Assembly (NCBI RefSeq): GCF_026627925.1
Contig: NZ_JAPNLE010000009.1
Span: 5,084,001 to 5,148,000, forward strand
Length of the DNA stretch: 64,000 nucleotides
Direction of reading: 5' to 3'
From: Cupriavidus sp. D39
Lineage (GTDB): Bacteria; Pseudomonadota; Gammaproteobacteria; Burkholderiales; Burkholderiaceae
Shown here: positions 10,022 through 19,996 of the stretch, in pieces
Position numbering within the stretch: the first letter of the stretch is position 1
Layout of the letters: each line of letters starts with the position of its first letter
The notes under the pieces: model-generated
Told to the model about the DNA's origin: nothing
What the model saw: only the letters and a program-made list of their open reading frames with translations
Databases searched by the model: none
Made by a program: the position numbers and the translations under genes

Positions 10022-10176
10022 GAATCTCTCCAGGCCGGCCAAGGGTGCGCGGCCTGGCGCAAAAGGCCGGCGCGCTGCCCTTCGGGGCGGCTGACAACAC
10101 AACGGATTGTAGAAGAACGGGCGCGTCGCTATCGCATAAAACGGGCGGCGCACCGAAGATGAAGCCTGAATTGTAT

Positions 10177-11172
10177 ATGAACCCGCAGAACCAGACGAGC
10201 GCGGACGCCAGCGGCGCCCCCGCCGCAGCCCCCGCTACCCCGGCCGGCCCGGAGCTTGATCCCCCATCTGGCGCGACTTCCCAGGCAGTTTCCGCTGTCG
10301 CTGCGCAGGCCGCAGCCGCTGCGGCCCTGACGGCCCCCGCCGCGTTCGCCGCCGTGCGCTTCGTGCTGGTCGAGACCAGCCACCCCGGCAATGTCGGTGC
10401 CGTCGCGCGGGCCATGAAGACCATGGGTTTCGGTACCGAGCCGGGCAGCCTGGTGCTGGTTTCGCCACGTGAGCCGGCGGTGCGCGAGCATCCGGATGCC
10501 ATCGCCATGGCCAGTGGCGCCGACGACGTGTTGGCGGGCGCGGTGATCGTCGAGAACATCGAGGCCGCGCTGGCCGGCACCGCTTACGCAGTGGCGCTCA
10601 CTGCACGCCAGCGCGAGTTCGGGCCGCCCCGCCTGCTGCCGCGCGACGCGGTGGCGCAGGCCGGGGCCCGCATTGCCGCCCTGCAAGCAACCCCGCAAGC
10701 CACCCAGCAAAGCACCGCCGCCGTCGGTGCCCACGTAGCCTTCGTGTTCGGCAATGAGCGTTTCGGCCTGCCCAACGAGGTGGTCGACCGCTGCTCGGCG
10801 GTCACCCATATTCCCGCCAATCCCGCTTACACCTCGCTCAATCTTGCCCAGGCCGTGCAACTGGTGGCCTACGAGATGCGCCTGGCGCTGCTGGAGGTGA
10901 GGGCGACGCCGCTCGCCGAGATCGGCTATGCTGGCGAACCGGCCACGGCCGAGCAGATCGAGGCCATGTTTGGCCACCTGCAGTCGGGGCTGGAAGCCAT
11001 CGGCTTCCTCGATCCGGCCAGCCCGAAGAAGCTCATGCCGCGCCTGCGCCGGCTGCTCGCACGCAGCGGGCTGGAGCGCGAGGAAGTCAATATCCTGCGG
11101 GGCATCGCCAAGCACATGCTGGCGGCCGCGCAAGGCCCCGGCGCACGGGCGCCAACCAAACAGGAGAAGTGA
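10177..11172 (+). CDS. trmJ: tRNA (cytidine/uridine-2'-O)-methyltransferase TrmJ
   Basis: This is a SPOUT-class methyltransferase that modifies tRNA position 32. The signature segments are [23 protein letters not shown], the knot region [18 protein letters not shown] and [16 protein letters not shown]. The first 50-odd residues are an unusual Ala/Pro/Thr-rich extension (from [15 protein letters not shown]) that is not part of the SPOUT fold and may be disordered. The start is uncertain: ATGs at 10159 and 10177 are both in frame, and neither has a strong ribosome site. Stop TGA is 5 bases before the next start. Confidence 0.9.
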   Translation: MNPQNQTSADASGAPAAAPATPAGPELDPPSGATSQAVSAVAAQAAAAAALTAPAAFAAVRFVLVETSHPGNVGAVARAMKTMGFGTEPGSLVLVSPREPAVREHPDAIAMASGADDVLAGAVIVENIEAALAGTAYAVALTARQREFGPPRLLPRDAVAQAGARIAALQATPQATQQSTAAVGAHVAFVFGNERFGLPNEVVDRCSAVTHIPANPAYTSLNLAQAVQLVAYEMRLALLEVRATPLAEIGYAGEPATAEQIEAMFGHLQSGLEAIGFLDPASPKKLMPRLRRLLARSGLEREEVNILRGIAKHMLAAAQGPGARAPTKQEK

Positions 11173-11176
11173 GCAG

Positions 11177-11758
11177 GTGGAGATTCCGGCCTACTACATG
11201 CGTGGCGGCACCAGCAAAGGCGTCTTCTTCCTGGCTGACGACTTGCCCACCGATCCGGGCGACCGCGACGGCGTGCTGCTGCGCGTGATCGGCTCGCCCG
11301 ATCCGCATGGCCGGCACAGCGATGGCATGGGCGGCGCCACTGCCAGCACCAGCCAGGTCGTGCTGGTGCGTTCCTCGCAGCGTCCCGATTGCGATGTGGA
11401 CTGCCTGTTCGGCGCGGTGGCCATCGGCGAGCCGCGCATCGACTGGGCCGGCAATAGCGGCGACCTGCTGGCGGCGGCGGGCCCGTTCGCGATCTGGCGC
11501 GGTTTCGTGCCCGCGCGCGACAGCGTCACCCCCGTGCGCATCTGGCAGCAGAACGTGGGCCAGGCCTGCGTTGCCCGCGTGCCTTGCCGCAATGGCCATC
11601 CGCTCGAGGATGGCGATCTTGCCGAGGACGGCCTGCCGTTTGCGGCGGCCGGGATCGTGCTCGACTACCTCGCGCCGGCCGGTGCGCCATTGCCTTCGCG
11701 CCCCACCAGCGCCCGCCGCCTGATGACCGGCCTGGTTCACGTGCCCGAGCGATGTTGA
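11177..11758 (+). pseudogene. Truncated PrpF-like isomerase (N-terminal half only)
   Basis: This GTG-started frame of 193 residues aligns by eye with the first half of PrpF/aconitate isomerase proteins: PAYYMRGGTSKGVFF, RVIGSPDPHGRHSDGMGGATASTSQVV, CDVDCLFGAVAIG, IDWAGNSGDLLAAAGPFAI, VRIWQQNVGQACVARVP. Family members are about 390 residues with a second, similar domain. Here the frame decays after LDYLAPAGAPLPS and stops at 11758, and no second domain follows before cysE. It starts 5 bases after trmJ. A frameshift alone does not rescue it, since I found no family-like continuation in the other frames. It is probably a deletion-generated pseudogene. Confidence 0.7.
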
Positions 11759-11966
11759 TCGCAGGCGCCGCCTGTCCCGGATGTTCCACATGTCCCGCGG
11801 ACCAGTCGGCGTCATTGCAGTCAATGTCCATGGCGGCAGCAGGGTAGCAAATCTCTTACACTCCCTGATCCCGTTTTCACCGGCCAATGACCATGCTGGC
11901 GATCGCGCGCCAGCCCTGGTGACCCAGGGCGCGCGGCGCACCGCGTGGCAACACGACACGACCAAG

Positions 11967-12710
11967 ATGTTCACTCGCCTGAAGGAAGATATCGACGCCA
12001 TCATGCGGCGCGACCCCGCCGCACGCAGCCGTCTGGAGGTACTGACCTGCTATCCCGGCTTTCACGCCGTGATGTTCCATCGCTTCGCGCATGCCTGCTG
12101 GAATGGAGGGTTTCACTGGCTGGGCCGCTGGATTTCGCACTGGGCCCGTTTTTTCACCGGCATCGAGATCCACCCCGGCGCCAAGGTGGGGCGGCGCGTG
12201 TTCATCGATCACGGCATGGGCGTGGTGGTGGGCGAGACCGCGGAGATCGGCGACGACTGCACCATCTACCAGGGCGTGACCCTGGGCGGGACCTCGCTCT
12301 ACAAGGGTGTGAAGCGCCATCCCACGCTGGGTGCGAATGTGGTGGTGAGCGCTGGGGCCAAGGTGCTCGGTGGCTACACCATCGGTGACGGCGCGCGCAT
12401 CGGCTCCAATGCCGTGGTGCTCAAGCCGGTGCCGCCGGGCGCCACCGCGGTCGGCATTCCGGCGCGCATCATCTTGCCGGACGCGCCCAGCGGGCAGCAG
12501 GGCGCCAAGCAGGAGTTCTCCGCCTATGGCATCACGCCAAACGCGGACGACCCAGTCTCGCTCGCGCTCAAGAGCCTGATCGACAACGCGGCGCAGCAGC
12601 ACGAGCGACTGGAGACCGTGATGGCCGCGCTGGATCGCCTGGGCGAGCATCTCGAGAACACGCCGAACGACCGCTTCGATGCGAGCGAGCTGCGCAAGTT
12701 GATGAAGTGA
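11967..12710 (+). CDS. cysE: Serine O-acetyltransferase CysE
   Basis: This enzyme forms O-acetylserine from serine and acetyl-CoA, the first step of cysteine synthesis. It has 247 residues. A helical N-terminal region ([22 protein letters not shown]) is followed by a left-handed beta-helix of hexapeptide repeats ([60 protein letters not shown]), which includes the conserved His and Asp of the active site. The start ATG at 11967 (MFTRLKEDI) matches the short-form CysE. Longer in-frame starts would add unrelated residues. The IS200/IS605 element begins just after its stop. Confidence 0.93.
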   Translation: MFTRLKEDIDAIMRRDPAARSRLEVLTCYPGFHAVMFHRFAHACWNGGFHWLGRWISHWARFFTGIEIHPGAKVGRRVFIDHGMGVVVGETAEIGDDCTIYQGVTLGGTSLYKGVKRHPTLGANVVVSAGAKVLGGYTIGDGARIGSNAVVLKPVPPGATAVGIPARIILPDAPSGQQGAKQEFSAYGITPNADDPVSLALKSLIDNAAQQHERLETVMAALDRLGEHLENTPNDRFDASELRKLMK

Positions 12711-12732
12711 GTTGATCGGGATGCGCGTCAAA

Positions 12733-12753
12733 CCTCGGCCTTTCAGGTCGAGG
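12733..12753 (+). repeat. Left-end subterminal hairpin of the IS element
   Basis: A 9-bp stem, CCTCGGCCT pairing with AGGTCGAGG (one G-T wobble), around a TTC loop. IS200/IS605 transposases recognise such subterminal hairpins in single-stranded DNA, so this is a good candidate for the left-end TnpA site. A second perfect 7-bp hairpin (GGACGCC, loop GTA, GGCGTCC) lies at 12765-12781, just after the tnpA stop. Confidence 0.55.
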
Positions 12754-12791
12754 AAGGATAGCGCGGACGCCGTAGGCGTCCAATGCTGAGC

Positions 12792-13208
12792 TTAGTGCGG
12801 CATTTTCTGCTGTTCGATGTATTGCCGCACAATCTCGATAGGCGCACCGCCACAGCTTCCAGCGAAGTAGGACGGCGACCAGAGAGCGCCGCCCCATAGT
12901 TTCTTGCGGATGCTGGGGTATCCCTTTTCTCGAATCGTGCGGCTGGACACGCCTTTCAGGCTGTTCACCAAGAATGACACTGAGACCTAGGGCGGATAGT
13001 TCACCAGCAAGTGAACATGGTCGTCCTCGCCGTCGAACTCCACCAGTTCGGATTCGAAATCCAAGCAGACGCTGGCAAAGATGCCGCGCTTGTCGCCGAG
13101 TATCTCCTTGGTGAACACATTGCGCCGATATTTGGTCACGAAGACCAAATGCACGTGCATCAGGAAAACGCAATGCTTGCCGTGCCGAATGTTCTGGTTC
13201 TTTCCCAT
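12792..13208 (-). pseudogene. tnpA: IS200/IS605 transposase TnpA interrupted by an amber codon
   Basis: This is a Y1 HUH single-strand transposase. The reading frame is uninterrupted from ATG 13208 to 12987, then meets TAG at 12987-12989, and resumes in the same frame to the TAA at 12792. The context NYPP-stop-VSVSFLVNSLKGVSSR suggests a lysine (AAG) became TAG. The HUH motif (DDHVHLLV) lies before the stop. The nucleophile tyrosine region (IEIVRQYIEQQ) lies after it, so the truncated product of 73 residues cannot cleave DNA. Total intact length would be about 138 residues, typical for the family. Suppression or sequencing error are alternatives. Confidence 0.85.
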
Positions 13209-13230
13209 GGGTCAAGTCTAAAATGGCCCG

Positions 13231-14457
13231 ATGCAACGACTCCAGGCTTTCAAATACGAACTCATGCCGACCGGCGAACAGCAGCGCGACATGCGCCGCT
13301 TCGCGGGGTCGTGCCGGTTCGTATTCAACAAGGCGCTGGCGTTGCAGAAAGAGAACTACGAAGCGGGCGGCAAGTTCATCGGGTACGTCGCAATGGCGAA
13401 GCGCCTGACCGAGTGGCGTAATGGAACGGAGACACCTTGGCTCAAGGATTCCCCGGTTCACCCGCTGCAACATGCGCTCAAGGCTTTGGAGCGAGCCTAC
13501 AAGAACTTCTTCGGCAAACGCGCCGCCTATCCGTGTTTCAAGAAGAAAGGGCAGCGCGACAGCTTCCGCTACCCCGACTCGAAGCAGATCAAGCTCGACC
13601 AGACTAACGGACGAATCTTCCTGCCGAAATTGGGCTGGCTGCGCTATCGCAATTGCCGGGATGTGTTGGGCAAGGTCAAGAACGCCACGGTATGCCGGTC
13701 GGGTGGCAAGTGGTTCGTTTCGGTCCAGACCGAGCGGGAAGTGGAGCAGCCGGTGCCGCAGGCCACCAGTGCTATCGGGATTGACATGGGCATTACCCGT
13801 TTCGCTACGCTCAGCAATGGCACCTACCTCGCGCCGCTCAACAGCTTCAAGAAGCACGAGGCCCGTCTGCGCCGCTACCAGCGCGCAATGCGCCGCAAGA
13901 CAAAGTTCAGCAGCAATTGGAAGAAGGCGAAAGCCCGTGTCCAGCGAATTCACACCCGCATCAGCAATGCCCGCCGGGACTACCTGCACAAAGCCACGAC
14001 CACGATCAGCCAAAACCACGCGATGGTGTGCATCGAGGACTTGCAGGTGGGAAATATGTCCAGGTCTGCGGCGGGAAGCACCGCGGCGCCGGGTAAGAAC
14101 GTTCGGGCCAAGTCTGGCCTGAACAAAGCCATCCTCGACCAAGGCTGGTTCGAGTTCCGTCGCCAGCTCGAGTACAAGCTGGCGTGGAATGGCGGCTGGC
14201 TTATTGCAGTGCCGCCGCAGCACACCAGCCAGACTTGTCCGCGTTGCAGTCATGTCTCTGCCGAGAGCCGGCAGACCCAAGCTCGGTTCGCCTGTGTGGC
14301 GTGCGGGTTCGAGGAGCATGCCGACCTGGTCGGCGCGATTACCGTTTTGGCGCGGGGACACCGCGTTGCAGCCTGTGGAGAGCCGGCGCAGTCAGGCCGC
14401 TCTATGAAGCAGGAACCCACCGAAGCGGCTACGCAAAATATCTGCGTAGCGCCGTAG
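13231..14457 (+). CDS. tnpB: IS605-type TnpB, RNA-guided nuclease family (intact)
   Basis: This is a 408-residue TnpB/OrfB. An N-terminal helix-turn region (MQRLQAFKYELMPTGEQQRDMRRFAGSCRFVFNKAL) is followed by a split RuvC-like nuclease: first Asp in AIGIDMGITRFATLS (about residue 185), Glu in MVCIEDLQVGNMS, last Asp in EEHADLVGAITVLARG. A zinc ribbon CPRC...CVAC precedes the last acidic residue. All three acidic residues and four Cys are present, so it is probably active as an omega-RNA-guided DNA nuclease, as shown for ISDra2 TnpB. It is divergent from the broken tnpA by only 22 bases. The C-terminal tail of about 35 residues overlaps the putative omega RNA. Confidence 0.92.
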   Translation: MQRLQAFKYELMPTGEQQRDMRRFAGSCRFVFNKALALQKENYEAGGKFIGYVAMAKRLTEWRNGTETPWLKDSPVHPLQHALKALERAYKNFFGKRAAYPCFKKKGQRDSFRYPDSKQIKLDQTNGRIFLPKLGWLRYRNCRDVLGKVKNATVCRSGGKWFVSVQTEREVEQPVPQATSAIGIDMGITRFATLSNGTYLAPLNSFKKHEARLRRYQRAMRRKTKFSSNWKKAKARVQRIHTRISNARRDYLHKATTTISQNHAMVCIEDLQVGNMSRSAAGSTAAPGKNVRAKSGLNKAILDQGWFEFRRQLEYKLAWNGGWLIAVPPQHTSQTCPRCSHVSAESRQTQARFACVACGFEEHADLVGAITVLARGHRVAACGEPAQSGRSMKQEPTEAATQNICVAP

Positions 14458-14516
14458 AATCCCTCCCTTTCCGCCGAAAGGCGGCGGCCGCAGGCCGAGG
14501 GAGGGGAGGATGTCAA
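14400..14516 (+). ncRNA. Putative omega RNA / structured right end of the tnpB element
   Basis: The 3' end of tnpB and the right end carry strong structure. First comes a 7-bp hairpin GCTACGC / GCGTAGC overlapping the last tnpB codons (about 14428-14450). Then comes a three-way junction: an outer 8-bp stem (CCCTCCCT 14461-14468 with AGGGAGGG 14498-14505) enclosing CCGCC-GAAA-GGCGG (14471-14484) and CGGCC-GCA-GGCCG (14485-14497). In studied TnpB systems the guide RNA is made from this region, with the flank (here from 14517) as guide. Structure is seen directly. Its transcription and the 5' end are inferred. Confidence 0.4.
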
Positions 14517-14566
14517 GAAGTGATTTGACGAAGCAGACGGATGCAGCAGGGAAGGGGGATTCGGCG

Positions 14567-15355
14567 TCAGCCCACTTGCGGCAGCACGCTGAATCCACCC
14601 GCGTCGAGTTGCAGCACGGCGGCGCGCGGCCGCTTGCCGTCGAGGTCCCAGTCGGTCAGCACCCAGCGCACGCCTTCCGGGCTTTCATGCCGGGCGGGGC
14701 GGTGGGTGTGGCCATGCACCAGGGCCGGGGCCTGGCTTGCGCGCAGTAGCGCGGCCACGGCCTGCGGCGTGGTGTCGCCGTAATCGGGCGGGGCATCGCG
14801 GCGGGCCTGTGTGCGGCCGGCCTCGCTGTCCGCGCGCAGGCGGCGCGCCACGCGCAGCCTCAGCGTCAAGGGCAGCGACAGGAAGGCACGCTGCACCCAG
14901 CGTTTGCGGGTCCAGTGGCGAAACCGCATGTAGCGCGCATCGTCGGTGCACAGCATGTCGCCATGGCTGAGCACCACGCGCTGGCCGGCGCAATCGATCA
15001 CGGTGGGGTCGGGCAGCAAGGTGGCGCCTGCGGCGCGCGCAAAGCGCTGCCCCAGCAGGAAGTCGCGGTTGCCGTGCATCAGGTAGACCTTGGCGCCGCG
15101 CTCGGCAAGCCGGCGCAGGCTGGCGGCCACCTGCGCCGCGAAGGGGCTGTCGGTTTCTTCGTCGCCAACCCAGAATTCGAAAAAATCACCCAGGATGAAC
15201 AGGGCGCGCGCCTCTTGCGCCGCGCGTTCGAGCACGTGCTCGAAGGACGCCAGCGTGCGCGGCATGCCGGGGGTGAGATGCAGGTCGGAAATGAACCACG
15301 CCGGCGCTGGCACCGCGAGGGCGCCGGCGGCCGGGGTGGATGGGGTCACAGTCAT
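14567..15355 (-). CDS. lpxH: UDP-2,3-diacylglucosamine diphosphatase LpxH
   Basis: LpxH cleaves UDP-diacylglucosamine to lipid X in lipid A synthesis, at the inner face of the membrane. The 262-residue protein has the calcineurin-type metal motifs in order: SDLHL, GDFFEFWVGDE, HGNRDFLLG, LSHGDMLCTDD, VHGHTHRPA. Start MTVTPSTP at 15355 adds about 18 residues before the first motif. A longer upstream frame lacks support. It heads a leftward group with two cyclophilins and a TPR protein upstream on the same strand. Its 3' end faces the IS element's right end. Confidence 0.93.
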   Translation of the reverse strand: MTVTPSTPAAGALAVPAPAWFISDLHLTPGMPRTLASFEHVLERAAQEARALFILGDFFEFWVGDEETDSPFAAQVAASLRRLAERGAKVYLMHGNRDFLLGQRFARAAGATLLPDPTVIDCAGQRVVLSHGDMLCTDDARYMRFRHWTRKRWVQRAFLSLPLTLRLRVARRLRADSEAGRTQARRDAPPDYGDTTPQAVAALLRASQAPALVHGHTHRPARHESPEGVRWVLTDWDLDGKRPRAAVLQLDAGGFSVLPQVG

Positions 15356-15437
15356 GCGGTTGGAAAGAGAAGCTGGCCTGACGTCATGGTGCGACCCCGC
15401 GGGGCTCGGTGAAACGTGTCCCGGGATGGCCAGTGGC

Positions 15438-15938
15438 TTATTCGACCACCACGGCCTTTTCGATGACCACGTCTTCGAGCGGCACGTCCTGGTGGAAGCC
15501 AGCGCTGCCGGTACGCACGCCCTTGATCTTCTCGACCACGTCGGTACCGTCGACAACCTTGCCGAACACGGCATAGCCGAAGCCTTGCGGGGTCGGCGAG
15601 GTGAAGTTCAGGAAGTCATTGTCGACCGCATTGATGAAGAACTGCGCGGTGGCCGAGTGCGGTGCGTTGGTACGCGCCATGGCAACCGTGTAGCGATCGT
15701 TCTTCAGGCCGTTGCCGGCTTCGTTCTCGATCGGGGCATCGGTGCCCTTTTGCTTCATGCCGGGTTCGAAACCGCCGCCCTGGATCATGAAGTTCTTGAT
15801 CACACGGTGAAAAATGGTGTTGTCGTAGTGACCCTTGCGCACATACGACAGGAAGTTTTCAACCGACTTCGGTGCCTTTTCAGCGTCGAGTTCGATGGTG
15901 ATGACACCCTGGTTGGTGTGGAGCTCTACCTTGGACAT
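15438..15938 (-). CDS. ppiB: Cytoplasmic peptidyl-prolyl isomerase (cyclophilin B)
   Basis: This is a 166-residue cyclophilin without a signal peptide. Core residues are [15 protein letters not shown], with the catalytic Arg, then [22 protein letters not shown] and [18 protein letters not shown]. It accelerates proline isomerisation during folding. It lies between lpxH and a secreted paralogue (15971-16552), with about 30 bases to the latter. The two share the same cyclophilin core by eye and look like an old duplication split by compartment. Confidence 0.93.
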   Translation of the reverse strand: MSKVELHTNQGVITIELDAEKAPKSVENFLSYVRKGHYDNTIFHRVIKNFMIQGGGFEPGMKQKGTDAPIENEAGNGLKNDRYTVAMARTNAPHSATAQFFINAVDNDFLNFTSPTPQGFGYAVFGKVVDGTDVVEKIKGVRTGSAGFHQDVPLEDVVIEKAVVVE

Positions 15939-15970
15939 TGGATTTCCTTTGTTCGGTGTTTGTTCGGCGG

Positions 15971-16552
15971 TTATTTGACGACGGTAGCCGACTCGATCAC
16001 GATCGGCGTGGCCGGCACATTGCGCATCGGGCCATACGAGGTGGTGGGCGCGTTCTTCATCTTGTCGACGGTATCCATGCCTTCCACCACCTTGCCGAAC
16101 ACGGCGTAACCATTACCGTCCGGCTGCGGATAGTCGAGACTCGAATTATCCACCACATTGATGAAGAACTGGGCGGTGGCGGAGTTCGGATCGCTGGTGC
16201 GCGCCATGGCCACCGTGCCGGCCTTGTTCTTCAGCCCGTTCTGGGCTTCCAGCGGGATCGGCGCGCGCGTGGGCTTTTGCTTCATGTCCCGGTCGAAGCC
16301 GCCGCCTTGCACCATGAAGCCGTTGATGACGCGGTGGAAGATGGTACCGCTATAGAAGCCGCTCTTCACGTACTCCATGAAGTTCGCGACGGTCTTGGGC
16401 GCGGCGTCCGGATAGACCTCGAGCGTGAACTTGCCGGCGCTGGTGACGAACTGCACCCGCTCGGTTTTTGTCTGCTGTGCCTGCGCGGCCAGCGGCGAGA
16501 GCGCCAAGGCGGCGGCGATGCCGGCAAGGACGAGGCGACGCGAAAAGATCAT
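15971..16552 (-). CDS. ppiA: Periplasmic peptidyl-prolyl isomerase (cyclophilin A type)
   Basis: This is a 193-residue cyclophilin with a cleavable signal peptide ([20 protein letters not shown], then LAAQAQQ, likely cut after AQA). The mature part has [45 protein letters not shown] and [16 protein letters not shown]. It would catalyse proline isomerisation in the periplasm. The start at 16552 places the twin Arg and hydrophobic core at the N-terminus. Longer upstream frames are Pro/Ser-rich and not credible. It is in line with ppiB, lpxH and the TPR gene. Confidence 0.9.
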   Translation of the reverse strand: MIFSRRLVLAGIAAALALSPLAAQAQQTKTERVQFVTSAGKFTLEVYPDAAPKTVANFMEYVKSGFYSGTIFHRVINGFMVQGGGFDRDMKQKPTRAPIPLEAQNGLKNKAGTVAMARTSDPNSATAQFFINVVDNSSLDYPQPDGNGYAVFGKVVEGMDTVDKMKNAPTTSYGPMRNVPATPIVIESATVVK

Positions 16553-16622
16553 GCTTGACTCCGTGGATCGGGGAAACGATAGGGCCGGGCAGGGTCGCGG
16601 CCCCGCCCGTTGGGCAAGGTAA

Positions 16623-17321
16623 TTAAGGTTTGGGCGCGGCGGCCGGCTCGCTGGCGGCCGCGCCTGGCTTGCGGGTACCGACGGCCGGCGGCTGGGTGGC
16701 CGCGACAGGCTGCAATTGCTTGAGGCCGGCAGCGGCGCCCGCATCCTTGGGATTGCGGCGCAGGGCGTTGCGGTACGCATTCTCGGCCATGCGGCGGTAG
16801 ACATCGCCAAGGTTGGCATAGCCCACGGCGAAATCGGGCTTGACATCGATCGCGAGCAGCAATTCCGCTTCGGCGCGCTTCAAGTCCCCGCGCTTGGCAT
16901 ACAGCAACGCCAGGTTGTTGTGCGGTTCGGGCAACTCCGGGAAGTCCTGGGCCATGGATTGCAGCGCCGCGATGGCCTCGTCCTCGCGCCCGGCCTGGGC
17001 CAGGGCCCATGCACGCTCGAAGCGCGCCTGGGCATTGCGCGGGTTGGTGGCCAGCACGCGGTCGAAACGGTCGATGGCCTCGCCATACTGCTTCTGCGCT
17101 GCCGCCTTTTCGGCGCCCGCCATGCCGGGGTCGGCCGAGCGCACGCCGCCGGGCGCGCTGCCCGGCACCGCGAGCGATAGCGGACCGTTCTGCGCGCGCG
17201 CGGGCGCCGCGACGGCAACGAGGCCTGCCAGGATCGCCGCCAAGGCGAAGGAGGCGGCCGCAAGGCGTTGGCGCGCGGGCTGGGATGAAGCGGTTGCCAT
17301 GGTGGGCAGGAACAGGCTCAT
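16623..17321 (-). CDS. Exported tetratricopeptide-repeat protein
   Basis: This is a 232-residue protein with an N-terminal export signal ([23 protein letters not shown]). Three to four TPR units lie between about residues 75 and 190: [117 protein letters not shown]. The tail is Ala/Pro-rich. It is probably a periplasmic scaffold protein. The partner is unknown. ATGs at 17321 and 17300 are both possible starts. I chose the longer one, with neither having a strong ribosome site. It is divergent from cysS. Confidence 0.82.
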   Translation of the reverse strand: MSLFLPTMATASSQPARQRLAAASFALAAILAGLVAVAAPARAQNGPLSLAVPGSAPGGVRSADPGMAGAEKAAAQKQYGEAIDRFDRVLATNPRNAQARFERAWALAQAGREDEAIAALQSMAQDFPELPEPHNNLALLYAKRGDLKRAEAELLLAIDVKPDFAVGYANLGDVYRRMAENAYRNALRRNPKDAGAAAGLKQLQPVAATQPPAVGTRKPGAAASEPAAAPKP

Positions 17322-17564
17322 GTATGGGCGGTCCGTTATACTCCGCGGCATTCTAGCAAAGCGCGGGCATGCCGGCCCGGGTATCGGCGCGATGGCCTCG
17401 CCGCGCGGGCTTGCGGTGCTGCGGCGCAAGGCGGGGCAACGGCCCACCGCGCCCGGGCGCTTCCGGTAAGATATGGGTCGCGCCAGGCTTTAGGCAGGCG
17501 CCAGGTAGCCGGTCTCGCGAATGGCGCGACAATGGCGCAATCCCTCATCCATTCACCTCGTTTC

Positions 17565-18937
<1,373 letters not shown>

Positions 18938-18953
<16 letters not shown>

Positions 18954-19882
18954 ACGCTGCCGTGCGCAAGACGGCGACGCCCACGGCGCCGTCCAAGACT
19001 GCTGCGACCACCAAGGCCAAGTCCGCGGCCAAGCCGCTGGCGCCCGCGAAACTGCTTAAGGCGAGCACGGCGGCGAAGGTGGCCAAGCCCGCCAAGCCAG
19101 CCAAGCTAGTGAAGGCGGCCGCCAAGGAAGCTGGCAAGTCACTTGGCCCGGTGCTAAAGGCGGACGGCAAGCCCGCGCTCAAGACCGGCGCGCGCGCGGC
19201 CAGGGCGCCTGTGCTGCCTGAAGCCGAGGCGCTGCCGCTGCCGGTTGAAACGGTGGTGGATGCCGTGCGCCCGGCCTACTGGGATGAGGCCTGCGCCGAC
19301 CTGATGAAGCGCGACCGCATCCTGCGCAAGATGATCCCCACCTACGGCCCCGCGCACCTGATCTCGCGTGGCGACCCGTTCATCACGCTGGCCCGGTCCG
19401 TGGTGGGCCAGCAGATCTCGGTGAAGGCCGCGCAGACGGTGTGGGAGCGGCTGGTGGTGGTCTGTCCCAAGCTCACGCCGGCGCAGATGCTCAAGGCGGG
19501 TCACGACAACCTGGCCGCCTGCGGCCTGTCGCGCCGCAAGGCAGAATACATCGTCGACCTTGCCGAGCATTTCAAGGCAGGGCGCGTGCATGTGAATAGC
19601 TGGACCGAGATGGATGACGAAGCCGTCATCGCGGAGCTGACGCAGATCCGCGGCATAGGCCGCTGGACCGCCGAAATGTTCCTGATGTTCAACTTGATGC
19701 GGCCCAATGTGCTGCCACTCGATGACGTTGGCCTGATCAACGCCATCTCGGCGAATTATTTCAGCGGCGAGCCCGTCACGCGCAGCGAGGCGCGCGAGGT
19801 TGCGGCCAACTGGGAGCCGTGGCGCACCGTCGCTACCTGGTATATGTGGCGTAGTCTTGATCCCCTGCCTGTGACGTATTAG
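18938..19882 (+). CDS. AlkA-like DNA-3-methyladenine glycosylase with Lys/Ala-rich N-terminal tail
   Basis: This HhH-GPD base-excision glycosylase removes alkylated bases. The helix-hairpin-helix and catalytic Asp region is [34 protein letters not shown], and the fold begins near [18 protein letters not shown]. The first 85 or so residues are low-complexity Lys/Ala/Pro (segments such as [32 protein letters not shown]), resembling histone H1-like tails. The GTG start at 18938 lies inside the cysS 3' end. A TTG 12 bases later is an alternative start. The tail is real coding sequence in frame with the enzyme and probably adds non-specific DNA binding. Confidence 0.88.
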
Positions 19883-19934
19883 GCTGGAAGGCAGCAAAAT
19901 TTGCACGGAAGTGCGCGAGACTGCATCCGCAGAC

Positions 19935-19965
19935 TTGCGGTTTAGTGGGCGAATTCCGGTAGAAT
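19935..19965 (+). promoter_or_regulatory. Candidate sigma-70 promoter for accA
   Basis: TTGCGG at 19935-19940 and TAGAAT at 19960-19965 are separated by 19 bases, slightly long for a sigma-70 promoter. It lies 31 bases before the accA ATG, so the leader would be short. It is suggested by eye only. Confidence 0.4.
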
Positions 19966-19996
19966 GCGCTCCTTCACAGACAGGTACGCGAGTCTC

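Larger units (their letters stand above)
12717..14516 (+). mobile_element. IS200/IS605-family insertion sequence, divergent tnpA/tnpB
   Basis: This is an element of about 1.8 kb between cysE and lpxH, with tnpA leftward and tnpB rightward. The proposed left boundary follows the pentamer TTGAT at 12712-12716, which would be the target motif, with a 9-bp hairpin 16 bases further in (12733-12753). The proposed right boundary is the TCAA at 14513-14516, preceded by a structured region ending GGGGAGGATG. From memory, many tnpB-bearing elements end in such a hairpin followed by GGAGGATGTCAA. There are no terminal inverted repeats or target duplication, as expected for this family. The ends are inferred, while the family is secure. 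Confidence 0.6.
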
